64,000 nt of DNA. Source: Kocuria rosea subsp. polaris. Lineage in GTDB: Bacteria > Actinomycetota > Actinomycetes > Actinomycetales > Micrococcaceae. Shown here piece by piece: positions 25,407-33,159 of this stretch; positions within the stretch are counted from its first letter, which is position 1; the number at the start of each line of letters is the position of its first letter. The notes beneath the pieces are model-generated. The model searched no databases and was not told where the DNA came from. It saw nothing but the letters and a program-made list of their open reading frames with translations. Location: assembly GCF_001483755.1 (NCBI RefSeq), contig NZ_LQBK01000002.1:278217-342216 (forward strand), written 5' to 3'. Both the position numbers and the translations under genes were made by a program.

Positions 25407-27077
25407 ATGACCGCCGTCGCCCACCGCGAGGTCGAGCGCAAGTACGAGTTCCCGGAGGGCGCCGAGGCCCGTGTGGACTGGAGCGGACTGGAGGGGTGGA
25501 CGGTCTCGGCGGACCCCGTGGAGCACCGCATGGAGGCCGTCTACCACGACACCCAGGACATGGCCCTCGGCCGGCGGCTGGTCGCGCTGCGCCGGCGCCG
25601 GGGCGGGGCCGACGACGGATGGCACGTGAAGTTCTCCGGCCCGGGCGGGCGCCACGAGTTCCAGGTGCCGCTGCTGCGCACGCCGGACCGGATGCCGGCG
25701 TCCGTGCGGAACCTGCTCGCGGGGCTGACCGGCGGTCAGGAGCTGCGCCCGGTCGCGACGCTCCGCACGGTCCGGCAGGTGCGCACGATCAGCGACAGCA
25801 CGGGGGCGGAGGTCGCCGAGCTCGCCGCGGACGTCGTCGAGGCCGTCGACGAGCGCACCGGCACGGAGCGGTCCTGGTCGGAGTGGGAGGTCGAGCTCCT
25901 CGACGGCACGGTCCCCGAGGAGCGCCAGGAGCAGATCTTCGCCGCGGTCGAGGCCGTGGTCCGCGCGGCCGGCGGGACGCCGTCCACCTCCCGGGCGAAG
26001 ATCGCGCGCGCCCTCGGCGAGGAGGACGGCGGCACCCCGGTGCCGCCCGAGCAGGAGCAGCAGGCGGAGAGCACGGGGACGAAGAGGAAGCGGAAGAAGG
26101 ACACGAAGGGCAAGGGCCAGGGCCAGAAGGGCAAGGGCAAGGGCCGGGGCAAGAAGGCGGGCAAGGAGCCCGGGCCGGACGTGCTGCGGGCCGTGCTCGG
26201 GGAACTCGCGGAGCAGCTCGTGCTCTGGGACCTGCAGGTCCGCCTCGACGTGCCGGACGCGGTGCACCAGATGCGCGTGACGTCGCGCTCCCTGCGCAGC
26301 GTCCTCAAGGCCGCCGCGCCGCTGCTCGAGGGGGACGCGGCGGAGGAGCTCGACGCCGGGCTGCGCCGGCTCGCCCGTGCCCTGTCCGAGGCGCGGGACG
26401 CGGAGGTCACCGCGGAGCTGATGACCGGGCGCGTGGCCGAGCTCGACGGCCGGGTGGGGCCGGCCGAGGCGGAAGCCCTGCAGCGGCGGGCGGAGGAGCA
26501 GGCACGGACGGCGGCCGGGAAGGTGCGGCGGCACGTGACGGGCCGGGAGCACCTGCAGCTCCTCGCGGACGTCCAGGACGTCGCGGCGGCTCCGCCCGTG
26601 ACCGGGGAGTGCACCCGGCTCTCGGCGCGCGAGGTCTCCGACGTGCTGGTGCACCGGGCGCTGCGGAAGGTGGTGCGCGTCGCCGAGCGCGTCGCCGAGG
26701 CCGAGCAGGCCGGCGGGACGGAGCAGGCCGGCGGGCCGCAGCGGCTGGAGCACCTGCACGACGTTCGCAAGGCGGTCAAGCGCGTGCGCTACGTCGACGC
26801 CGTCCTGGACCGGACCGGGATGCGGCCCGGCAAGCAGCTTCGGCGCGCGGCCCGGGACGCCGAGGACTACCAGGACGAGCTGGGCCGGATCATGGACGCC
26901 GCGGTGCTGGAGCGATGGCTCGCCGACACGGCGGGCGCGCTCCGGCGCACGGGGGAGGACCGCTACGCCGTGGGGGCGCTGCACGGCGCGGAGGTCGTAC
27001 GGCTGCGCGCCGGGACGGACGGCGGCGTGGACGTGGTGGGGGTGCTCCTGTCCCAGCTGCGCGAGGACCTCGGCTGA
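25407..27077 (+). CDS. CYTH-CHAD domain protein
   Basis: This is a 556-residue, two-domain protein. The CYTH domain (about 1-205) opens with the hallmark EVERKYEF and has alternating charged strands (VALRRRRGG, WHVKFSG, SRAKIARAL) lining the triphosphate tunnel. The CHAD domain (about 255-556) has the paired histidine-arginine helices VHQMRVTSRSLRSVLK and HDVRKAVKRVRYVD that bind polyphosphate. A lysine/glycine linker of about 30 residues (for example KGKGQGQKGKGKGRGKK) joins them. The family hydrolyses triphosphate or organises polyphosphate; the exact activity is unknown. GAGGAGG precedes the ATG. A PPK2-type polyphosphate kinase lies 7 kb downstream. Confidence 0.93.
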   Translation: MTAVAHREVERKYEFPEGAEARVDWSGLEGWTVSADPVEHRMEAVYHDTQDMALGRRLVALRRRRGGADDGWHVKFSGPGGRHEFQVPLLRTPDRMPASVRNLLAGLTGGQELRPVATLRTVRQVRTISDSTGAEVAELAADVVEAVDERTGTERSWSEWEVELLDGTVPEERQEQIFAAVEAVVRAAGGTPSTSRAKIARALGEEDGGTPVPPEQEQQAESTGTKRKRKKDTKGKGQGQKGKGKGRGKKAGKEPGPDVLRAVLGELAEQLVLWDLQVRLDVPDAVHQMRVTSRSLRSVLKAAAPLLEGDAAEELDAGLRRLARALSEARDAEVTAELMTGRVAELDGRVGPAEAEALQRRAEEQARTAAGKVRRHVTGREHLQLLADVQDVAAAPPVTGECTRLSAREVSDVLVHRALRKVVRVAERVAEAEQAGGTEQAGGPQRLEHLHDVRKAVKRVRYVDAVLDRTGMRPGKQLRRAARDAEDYQDELGRIMDAAVLERWLADTAGALRRTGEDRYAVGALHGAEVVRLRAGTDGGVDVVGVLLSQLREDLG

Positions 27078-27119
27078 GGAGGCCCCCGGGGACACGGGGG
27101 AGGAGGCCCGGCAACGACG

Positions 27120-27150
27120 AAGCGGGACATCCCGGTGGGATGTCCCGCTT
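27120..27150. terminator. Bidirectional terminator between CYTH-CHAD and tRNA-Ala
   Basis: AAGCGGGACATCCC and its complement form a perfect 14-base stem with a 3-base loop. It lies between the convergent CYTH-CHAD gene and the tRNA, with TT at either end of the stem, and can serve both. Confidence 0.9.
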
Positions 27151-27160
27151 CCTCGATCCG

Positions 27161-27233
27161 TGGAGCTAAGGGGAATCGAACCCCTGACCTTTTCATTGCG
27201 AACGAAACGCTCTACCAACTGAGCTATAGCCCC
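27161..27233 (-). tRNA. tRNA-Ala (anticodon CGC)
   Basis: The 73-base sequence folds fully. The acceptor is GGGGCTA/TAGCTCC with the alanine identity pair G3-U70, the D arm is GCTC...GAGC, and the anticodon stem TTTCG/TGAAA encloses loop TTCGCAA, giving anticodon CGC (reads GCG). The T arm is AGGGG-TTCGATT-CCCCT. The discriminator base is A and the 3' CCA is not encoded. No integrated element abuts the gene. Confidence 0.97.
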
Positions 27234-27352
27234 GGAGCAACCGTTCCATCCTATACATCCCGCGCCGGTTTCGCATCCCGGGCGGCCGGCGCGTCCCGGA
27301 CGACGTCCGCCGGTGGCCGGGAGCGGGCCGGGCAGTGGGTAGATTGGCCGCC

Positions 27353-28255
27353 ATGGACGACACGCCCGGACCCCAGGACCCCGCAGCCGAGCCGGCCGCC
27401 CCGCCGGCCGGGGGGACGGCCGACCTGGTGGTCGCCTTCGTCCCCGGCGTGATGCCCGGCAAGTGGTTCTTCCGGTGGCGGGACCGCAATCCGGTCCGGG
27501 TGCTGGCCGAGCGCCCGCTGGAGGCGGACGGGTGGCAGGACGAGCTGGCCGCGGGGCGCGCCCACGCGTGCTTCGTGCGGCTGCCCGCGCACCCGCGGAC
27601 CGGGGTCGACGACCTCACCGCGCTGCGCGAGCGGTACCGGGCGGTGGAGCTGTACGCGGAGCAGCAGGTCGTGGTGCTGCCCCGGGACCACGAGCTGACC
27701 CTGCTCGACGAGGTGCCGGTCGCCGAGCTCGTGCACGAGGTGCTGCTGCAGGACTCCGCGACCCTGCCCGAGCGGCACCGGCTGCGCTCCCCGGAGGCGG
27801 TCGCCGCCGACGCGCCGCCCCCGGTGCGCCACGCCCGGGACGCCGTCGAGCTCGTCGCCGCCGGGCTCGGCCTGGTGGTCGTGCCCATGTCCCTCGCGCG
27901 GCTGCACCACCGCAAGGACCTCGTGCACCGGGTGGTGCCCGATGCCGCCGCGGTCCCCGTGGCGCTCGTGTGGCCGCAGGACCTGCCGGCGGAGCAGGAG
28001 GAGCTCGTGCAGGACTTCGTGGGCGTGGTCCGCGGGCGGGGGCTCAACAGCTCCCGCGGCGGGGCCGCTGCCACGTCCCGGTCCGCCGAGGACCGGCCCC
28101 CGTCCGGCGGGAAGCAGCCGCGGGCGTCGTCGTCGCGCCGTGGGGGGCAGCCCCCGCAGGGGGCGCGGCGGGCGGGCGGCCCCCGGGGAGGCGCCCGCGG
28201 TGGTCGCGGCGGGCCCCAGGGCGGCCGCCGGACCGGCGGCCGCGGCCGGCGCTGA
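27353..28255 (+). CDS. LysR-type substrate-binding domain protein without HTH, Arg/Gly-rich tail
   Basis: This 300-residue protein has a core (about residues 25-235) that looks like the effector-binding domain of LysR regulators (LVVAFVPGVMPGKWFFRW, VVLPRDHELTLLDEVPVAEL, VELVAAGLGLVVVPMSLAR), but no winged-helix DNA-binding domain precedes it. The last 65 residues are rich in Arg, Gly and Pro (RRGGQPPQGARRAGG), an RGG-like disordered region that could bind nucleic acid. TAGATT (27340-27345) ends seven bases before the ATG, predicting a leaderless mRNA, so the lack of HTH is not a start-site error. Ligand and function are unknown. Confidence 0.75.
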   Translation: MDDTPGPQDPAAEPAAPPAGGTADLVVAFVPGVMPGKWFFRWRDRNPVRVLAERPLEADGWQDELAAGRAHACFVRLPAHPRTGVDDLTALRERYRAVELYAEQQVVVLPRDHELTLLDEVPVAELVHEVLLQDSATLPERHRLRSPEAVAADAPPPVRHARDAVELVAAGLGLVVVPMSLARLHHRKDLVHRVVPDAAAVPVALVWPQDLPAEQEELVQDFVGVVRGRGLNSSRGGAAATSRSAEDRPPSGGKQPRASSSRRGGQPPQGARRAGGPRGGARGGRGGPQGGRRTGGRGRR

Positions 28256-28266
28256 GCGCGGACGGC

Positions 28267-28578
28267 CTACTGCTGCTCGACGGCCACCGAGTAGGACCAC
28301 AGCTCCGAGGAGGTGCCCACGGGACGCGGGCGCTCGCCCTCCCCGCCGCCGTGGGAGCGGGCGAAGTCCTGCGAGGACCGCCAGGCGTCGTAGGACTGCT
28401 CGTCGGCCCACCGGGTGAGCACGAGCCACTGCGTGCGCCCGTCCGTGGGCTGCAGCAGCTCGAAGCCCTCGAAGCCGGCGACCCCGGACATGGACCCGCT
28501 GTGGGCGGCGAAGCGCCGGCCCAGCTCGTCGCCGGAGTCGGCGGGGACGGTGATGGCGTTGATCTTGACGATGCTCAT
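28267..28578 (-). CDS. Haem-degrading monooxygenase, MhuD/HmoA family
   Basis: This 103-residue ABM-fold protein opens MSIVKINAITVPADSGDEL. It aligns almost end to end with mycobacterial MhuD, keeping Asn7, Trp66 and the haem-ligand histidine (His76 here, one residue later than in MhuD). MhuD-type enzymes open haem to mycobilin without CO release and free iron in the cytoplasm. The ATG overlaps the stop of the upstream mscS-type gene (ATGA), so the two are coupled. It fits with the iron-uptake operon elsewhere in the window, but no iron box was seen here. The assignment from alignment by eye is strong. Confidence 0.88.
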   Translation of the reverse strand: MSIVKINAITVPADSGDELGRRFAAHSGSMSGVAGFEGFELLQPTDGRTQWLVLTRWADEQSYDAWRSSQDFARSHGGGEGERPRPVGTSSELWSYSVAVEQQ

Positions 28579-29582
28579 GCGTCCGATCCTGGCACATCGC
28601 GCCGGACGGCCCGGACCTGGCCCGTCTCCGGCGGGCCGGGGGCGGCGCCGGCATCGGCCTGTCGGATCACGGTCTGGTTCAGCAGGGGCACGTGCAGGCC
28701 CTCGCGGTCGAGCATCTTCTTGAGCCGCAGCCGCAGCGCCCGGGCCACGTCCCACTGCTTGAGGGGCACGGTGCGCACCGCCACGCGCACGGTGACGGAC
28801 TCGCCGGTCACGGCCTCGACGCCCCACACCTCCGGGTCCTCGGTGATGTACTCGCCCACCTTCGGGTCGTCCCGCAGCAGGCCCGCCTCGTGCAGGATCA
28901 GCTCCGTCACCAGCTCGATGTTCGTGTCGTAGGGCACCGGCAGGTCCAGCACGCAGCGGGCCCAGCCCTGGGACTGGTTGCCCACGCGCAGGATCTCCCC
29001 GTTGCGCACGTGCCACAGGGTGCCGTTGACGTCCCGGACCTGGGTCACGCGCAGCCCCACGGACTCGACGGTCCCGCTCGCCTCCCCGAGGTCGACGACG
29101 TCCCCGATGCCGAGCTGGTCCTCCGCGACCATGAAGATCCCGGACAGGTAGTCCTTCACGAGCGACTGCGCCCCGAAGCTCAGGGCCACGCCGGCGATGC
29201 CGGCGGACGCCAGGACGGGACCGATGTCGTAGTCCAGCTCCGAGATGATCATCACCAGGGCGACCGCCCAGATCACCACCGTCGCCACGGACGAGAGCAC
29301 CGAGCCGATGGTGTGGGCGCGCTGGACCTGCCGGGCGCCGGCCAGGCCCGCGTCCTCGACCCAGCGGGGCCGGCCCCGCTCCATCCGGCGCACGATCCGC
29401 GACCGGCTGCCCTTCGCGATCCCCCCGGTGACCCGGCGGATCAGCAGACGCACCACCGCCGCCAGGATCGAGGCGCCCAGCAGCACCAGCAGGATCCGCA
29501 GCGGCTTGTCGAGCCAGAACTCCCACATCGGGTCGAGGCCGGGGACGGGGGAGGACAGGGGGAGGAGGACGGGGAGGGGCAT
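28575..29582 (-). CDS. Small-conductance mechanosensitive channel (MscS family)
   Basis: This 335-residue channel has helices at about residues 25-45, 95-115 and 120-145. The pore helix and beta domain contain GIAGVALSFGAQSLVKDYLSG and the conserved GDVVDL and GTVESVGLRVTQVRDVNG. It opens on hypo-osmotic shock to release solutes. TACGCT (29594-29589) lies six bases before the ATG, a leaderless pattern. Its stop overlaps the haem oxygenase start. The divergent gene encodes a DedA protein. The C-terminal 30 residues are proline-rich and variable. Confidence 0.93.
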   Translation of the reverse strand: MPLPVLLPLSSPVPGLDPMWEFWLDKPLRILLVLLGASILAAVVRLLIRRVTGGIAKGSRSRIVRRMERGRPRWVEDAGLAGARQVQRAHTIGSVLSSVATVVIWAVALVMIISELDYDIGPVLASAGIAGVALSFGAQSLVKDYLSGIFMVAEDQLGIGDVVDLGEASGTVESVGLRVTQVRDVNGTLWHVRNGEILRVGNQSQGWARCVLDLPVPYDTNIELVTELILHEAGLLRDDPKVGEYITEDPEVWGVEAVTGESVTVRVAVRTVPLKQWDVARALRLRLKKMLDREGLHVPLLNQTVIRQADAGAAPGPPETGQVRAVRRDVPGSDA

Positions 29583-29705
29583 GGGGGAAGCGTAACGAAC
29601 CGCGTCGGCGGCCCGGCGCCCGTCCAGCCGCTCCCGGGCCGGGTCGGGCACAATGGTGGTCGCACCCACCGGGCCGCCACCGCCCCCGCCCAGCACCGAG
29701 GACCC

Positions 29706-30437
29706 ATGACCGCACCCAGCCCCGCCCCCACCGCCCCCACCGCAGCTCCCGGCCCGGACGTCCTCGCAGCCCAGGACTCCGGCGCCGAGACGCTGAGCGG
29801 GATCGCCGACTGGGCCGTCGACGTCATGGAGGCCATCGGGGCCCCGGGCGCCGGGCTGCTGGTCGCGCTCGAGAACCTCTTTCCCCCGCTGCCGTCCGAG
29901 GTGATCCTCCCGCTGGCGGGGTTCACCGCGAGCCAGGGCAGCTTCTCCGTGGCGGGGGCGATCTTCTGGACCACGCTCGGCGCGGTGGTCGGCGCCGTGG
30001 CCCTCTACTGGGTCGGCGCCGCGCTCGGCCGCCGCCGGCTGCGGGCCGTCGTGGACCGGATGCCGCTCGTCGACCTGCACGACCTCGACCGCACCGAGGC
30101 GTGGTTCGAGCGGCACGGGAGGGCCGCGGTCTTCTTCGGGCGCATGATCCCGGTCTTCCGCTCGCTGATCTCGGTCCCCGCGGGCATCGAGCGGATGTCC
30201 TTCGGCGTGTTCGTCCTGCTCACCACGGCGGGCTCGCTGATCTGGAACACCATCTTCGTGCTCGCCGGGTACTACCTCGGCGAGAACTGGCACATCGCCG
30301 AGCAGTACGCCGGCATCTTCTCCCGGGTGGTGATCGTCACCGTGGCGGTCCTCGCCGGCTGGTGGGTGCTCAAGCGGGTGCTGCGCAACCGCCGGGGCCT
30401 GTCCGACGCCGCCCGCCGCGAGCGCGGCCGGTCCTGA
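29706..30437 (+). CDS. DedA family membrane protein
   Basis: This 243-residue DedA/SNARE-associated protein has an Ala/Pro-rich cytosolic N-terminus (residues 1-28) and then the family core. ENLFPPLPSEVILPLAG near residue 58 and FFGRMIPVFRSLISVPAGIERM near residue 142 form the re-entrant loops with the essential Arg residues. DedA proteins are linked to undecaprenyl-phosphate and phospholipid flipping and to membrane-potential control. A CACAAT box lies about 55 bases upstream. It is divergent from mscS and convergent with the CorA-type gene, nine bases away. Confidence 0.92.
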   Translation: MTAPSPAPTAPTAAPGPDVLAAQDSGAETLSGIADWAVDVMEAIGAPGAGLLVALENLFPPLPSEVILPLAGFTASQGSFSVAGAIFWTTLGAVVGAVALYWVGAALGRRRLRAVVDRMPLVDLHDLDRTEAWFERHGRAAVFFGRMIPVFRSLISVPAGIERMSFGVFVLLTTAGSLIWNTIFVLAGYYLGENWHIAEQYAGIFSRVVIVTVAVLAGWWVLKRVLRNRRGLSDAARRERGRS

Positions 30438-30446
30438 CCGCCGCGC

Positions 30447-31487
30447 TCACAGCCACCGCTTGAGGCGGAAGACGGTGTAGAGCACCACGCCGGTCAGCAG
30501 CATCAGGACCAGGGCCATCGGATAGCCCCACACCCAGGACAGCTCCGGCATGAAGCGGAAGTTCATGCCGTACACGGAGCCGATGATCGAGGGGGCGAAG
30601 AGGATCGCCGCCCAGGACGAGATCCGCTTCATCTGCTCGTTCTGCTCGATGGCGGCCTCGTTCTGCCGGGCGGCGAGCTGGGTGGAGTCCAGCATGAGGG
30701 CGTTGGTCAGCGAGGCCTGGAAGGCCTCGACCTTGTTGGTGACGAGGATCAGGTGGTCCAGGACGTCGCGGAGGCCGTGCCGCAGCTCCTGGGCCGCGCC
30801 GGTCTCGGCGAGCTCCTCGAGGAACTGCCGCAGCTCCATCTCCAGCGGGGCGACCGCCCGGTGGAACGCGCTGACCTCCCGGGTGAGCTGGTAGATGCGC
30901 CGCGAGACGAGGCCGTCCCCGGAGCCGGAGAACAGGGCGTCCGAGATCTCGTCGATGTCGTTCTCGAGCCCCTCGACCACGGGGAAGTAGTCGTCCACGG
31001 TCTGGTCGAGCACGGCGTGGAGCACGGCCTCCGCGCCGGTGCCCAGCAGCGCAGGCTGGGCCTCCACCCGGGACCGGACCCGGCCCACCCGCCCGTGCTC
31101 GGACTGCCGGACGGTGAGCACGAAGCCGGGGCCCGTGACGATGTGGATCTCCCCGAAGTCGACCGTCTCGGTGGCGTCCTGGTAGACGGCCGGGCGCAGC
31201 ACGGTGAACAGCATGTCCCCGTAGCGGTCGAGCTTGGGCCGCTGCTCGGCCTGCCGGATGTCCTCCACGGCGAGCTCGTGCAGCCCGAAGTGCTCGGCGA
31301 GGGAGTCGAGCTCGCTCGCGGAGGGCCGGTGCAGGCCGATCCAGACGAGGAGGCAGTGCTCCCCGGGCTCGGCGCAGCGGGGGTCCTCGGCCCGCAGCCG
31401 CGCGAGCAGGCGGTAGGTCTCCTCGAGCGTGGCCGGGGACGCGATGCGCTGCCCACCCCGGTAGACGGCGTTGTCGACGATGCTCAC
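30447..31487 (-). CDS. corA: CorA family magnesium/cobalt transporter
   Basis: This 346-residue protein has a long cytoplasmic N-domain and two C-terminal helices. The channel signature YGMNF sits before MPELSWVWGYP (about residues 300-320), as in CorA Mg2+ channels. Helix regions rich in charged residues (ALFSGSGDGLVSRRIYQLTREV) form the pore-lining long helix. The GTG 31487 start has GATAAT (31499-31494) six bases upstream, so the mRNA is probably leaderless; earlier in-frame starts lie beyond the promoter. It is convergent with dedA with almost no gap. Confidence 0.94.
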   Translation of the reverse strand: MSIVDNAVYRGGQRIASPATLEETYRLLARLRAEDPRCAEPGEHCLLVWIGLHRPSASELDSLAEHFGLHELAVEDIRQAEQRPKLDRYGDMLFTVLRPAVYQDATETVDFGEIHIVTGPGFVLTVRQSEHGRVGRVRSRVEAQPALLGTGAEAVLHAVLDQTVDDYFPVVEGLENDIDEISDALFSGSGDGLVSRRIYQLTREVSAFHRAVAPLEMELRQFLEELAETGAAQELRHGLRDVLDHLILVTNKVEAFQASLTNALMLDSTQLAARQNEAAIEQNEQMKRISSWAAILFAPSIIGSVYGMNFRFMPELSWVWGYPMALVLMLLTGVVLYTVFRLKRWL

Positions 31488-31613
31488 CCGGCCATTATCC
31501 CCGGGGGCGACCGCGGCGCCGCCGGTGGGCGCGCCCGGCCCGGGGGGCCGGGCGCGCCCCGGGTCCGGCGCGCGCCGTCCCCGGCCCGCGCCGGACGTTC
31601 CTAGAATGGGGGC

Positions 31614-32087
31614 ATGAGTTTCCCCATGGACACCCGCGTGGGTGCCTACGCCGTCATCGTCCAGGACGGGGCGGTGCTGCTCAGCCACTGGAACCCTCGC
31701 CACCCCACGCTGCGGGGGGCGTGGAGCCTGCCCGGCGGCGGCATGGAGATCGGGGAGCAGCCGGCGCAGACCGCGGTCCGGGAGGTCCACGAGGAGACCG
31801 GGTTCACCGTGGAGCTCGACGAGCTCCTGGGCGTGCACAGCCGGCACATGGGGCCCGACGAGCGACTGGAAGGCCGCGGCCGGCCCTTCCACGCGCTGCG
31901 CGTGATCTACCGCGCCCACATCACCGGCGGGACCCTCACCTCGGAGCTGGACGGGTCCTCCGACGAGGCCCGCTGGTTCCCCCTGTCCGCGCTGCCGCAA
32001 CTGCCCCTGGTCGGCCTCGTGCCCGTCGGCCTCGAACTGGCCGGGCTCGTCGCTGCGGGCCCCGCGGACCCGGCGGAGGGCCGGTGA
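31614..32087 (+). CDS. NUDIX hydrolase
   Basis: This 157-residue pyrophosphohydrolase has a complete NUDIX box: GGMEIGEQPAQTAVREVHEE followed by TG (about residues 42-63), with all catalytic Glu residues. The N-terminus TRVGAYAVIVQDGAVLLSHW and the C-terminal ARWFPLSALPQLP are typical. The substrate (a nucleoside diphosphate linked to X) cannot be predicted. TAGAAT (31602-31607) ends six bases before the ATG. The stop overlaps the GTG of the downstream lipoprotein gene, indicating coupling of two apparently unrelated functions. Confidence 0.92.
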   Translation: MSFPMDTRVGAYAVIVQDGAVLLSHWNPRHPTLRGAWSLPGGGMEIGEQPAQTAVREVHEETGFTVELDELLGVHSRHMGPDERLEGRGRPFHALRVIYRAHITGGTLTSELDGSSDEARWFPLSALPQLPLVGLVPVGLELAGLVAAGPADPAEGR

Positions 32088-33115
32088 GCCGCGGTCGTGC
32101 GACCGCGGGACTGCTCGCCGTCGCCGCGCTCACCGGGTGCGGCGGGGCGGGGGAGGACCCCCCGCCGCCCCCGGTCGCCGTGACGACCCCCGCCGCGGAG
32201 CCCGTCCGGATCGCCGCGGGGCCCACCGGCCAGACGGCCGTGCTCGCCCACGTCTACGCCGGGCGGCTCCGGGAGGCGGGCTTCGACGCGAGCGTGGTCG
32301 ACGCCGGGACGGACCGCGCCGACTACCTCGGGGCCCTCGAGCGGGGGGACGTGGAGGTCGCCGCGGACTACTCCGGCAACCTGTACCTGCACCTGCGCGG
32401 CCGGGCCCCGGTGGGCCCGGCCACGGCGGCGCCCACGGACGGCTCGACGCCCACCCCGACGCCGTCCCCGGCCGCCGAGGACGGCGGGCTCGCCGAGGAC
32501 CTCTCCGAGCTGCTGGGCCTGGGGGGGGAGCGCGCGGACGACGACGACGTGCTGGCCGGTGTGCGGGACGTGCTGCCCGAGGGGCTGCGGACCCTCGAGC
32601 CGGCCCCGGCGGAGAACACGGTGGCGGTCGTCGTGACCCGTCCGACCGCCGTCGAGCACGGGCTCACCGACCTGGAGGACCTGGGGCCGGTGTGCGACGA
32701 GCTGGCGCTGGGCACCGACCTCGACTTCGCGGGCCGCTCCTACGGCCCGCAGGGGCTGGCGGAGGCCTACGAGTGCGTGCCCGGCAGGTTTGTGCCGTTC
32801 GGCGCCCAGGAGGACCTCGTGGACGCGCTGCTCCAGGACCGCGTGCAGGCGGCGGCCCTGTTCACGGCCTCGCCCGCGATCGAGGACAACGCCCTCGTGG
32901 TCCTGGCCGACCCGCTCAACAACTTCGTCCCGCAGCGCGTGGTCCCCGTGGCCGCCGAGGACCTGCCGGACGCGGCCGCGGACGTCGTCGACGCGGTCTC
33001 CGCGCAGATCGGCACGGACGACCTGGTGCTGATGACCCGGATGACCTCCGCCCGCGACCCGTACACCCCGGAGGACGCCGCGCGGTACTGGCTCGAGGGC
33101 GGCGACGACACCTGA
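32084..33115 (+). CDS. Glycine betaine/osmoprotectant substrate-binding lipoprotein (orphan)
   Basis: This 343-residue lipoprotein has a short signal sequence ending in lipobox LTGC at about residues 17-20. The mature part has OpuAC/OsmX-type features: VRIAAGPTGQTAVLAHVYAG, GDVEVAADYSGNLYLHL, and NNFVPQRVVPVAAEDLPD near the end. A low-complexity Pro/Thr segment interrupts the first lobe (about residues 110-130). It would bind a quaternary amine or choline-like solute outside the membrane. No permease or ATPase gene is adjacent, so its partner must be elsewhere. The GTG overlaps the NUDIX stop (GTGA). Confidence 0.8.
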   Translation: MSRGRATAGLLAVAALTGCGGAGEDPPPPPVAVTTPAAEPVRIAAGPTGQTAVLAHVYAGRLREAGFDASVVDAGTDRADYLGALERGDVEVAADYSGNLYLHLRGRAPVGPATAAPTDGSTPTPTPSPAAEDGGLAEDLSELLGLGGERADDDDVLAGVRDVLPEGLRTLEPAPAENTVAVVVTRPTAVEHGLTDLEDLGPVCDELALGTDLDFAGRSYGPQGLAEAYECVPGRFVPFGAQEDLVDALLQDRVQAAALFTASPAIEDNALVVLADPLNNFVPQRVVPVAAEDLPDAAADVVDAVSAQIGTDDLVLMTRMTSARDPYTPEDAARYWLEGGDDT

Positions 33116-33159
33116 GCGGCGCCCCGGGCGGCGCCCGGCCCGGGGGTAAGGTGTACCGC

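Noticed and set aside
27161..27233. tRNA-Ala as an attachment site of an integrated element
   Set aside because: No integrase, no repeated tRNA 3' end nearby and no change in gene type or composition around it.
32084..33115. Start of a complete osmoprotectant uptake operon
   Set aside because: Neighbours are a NUDIX hydrolase and an aminotransferase; no permease or ATPase of this type is in the window.
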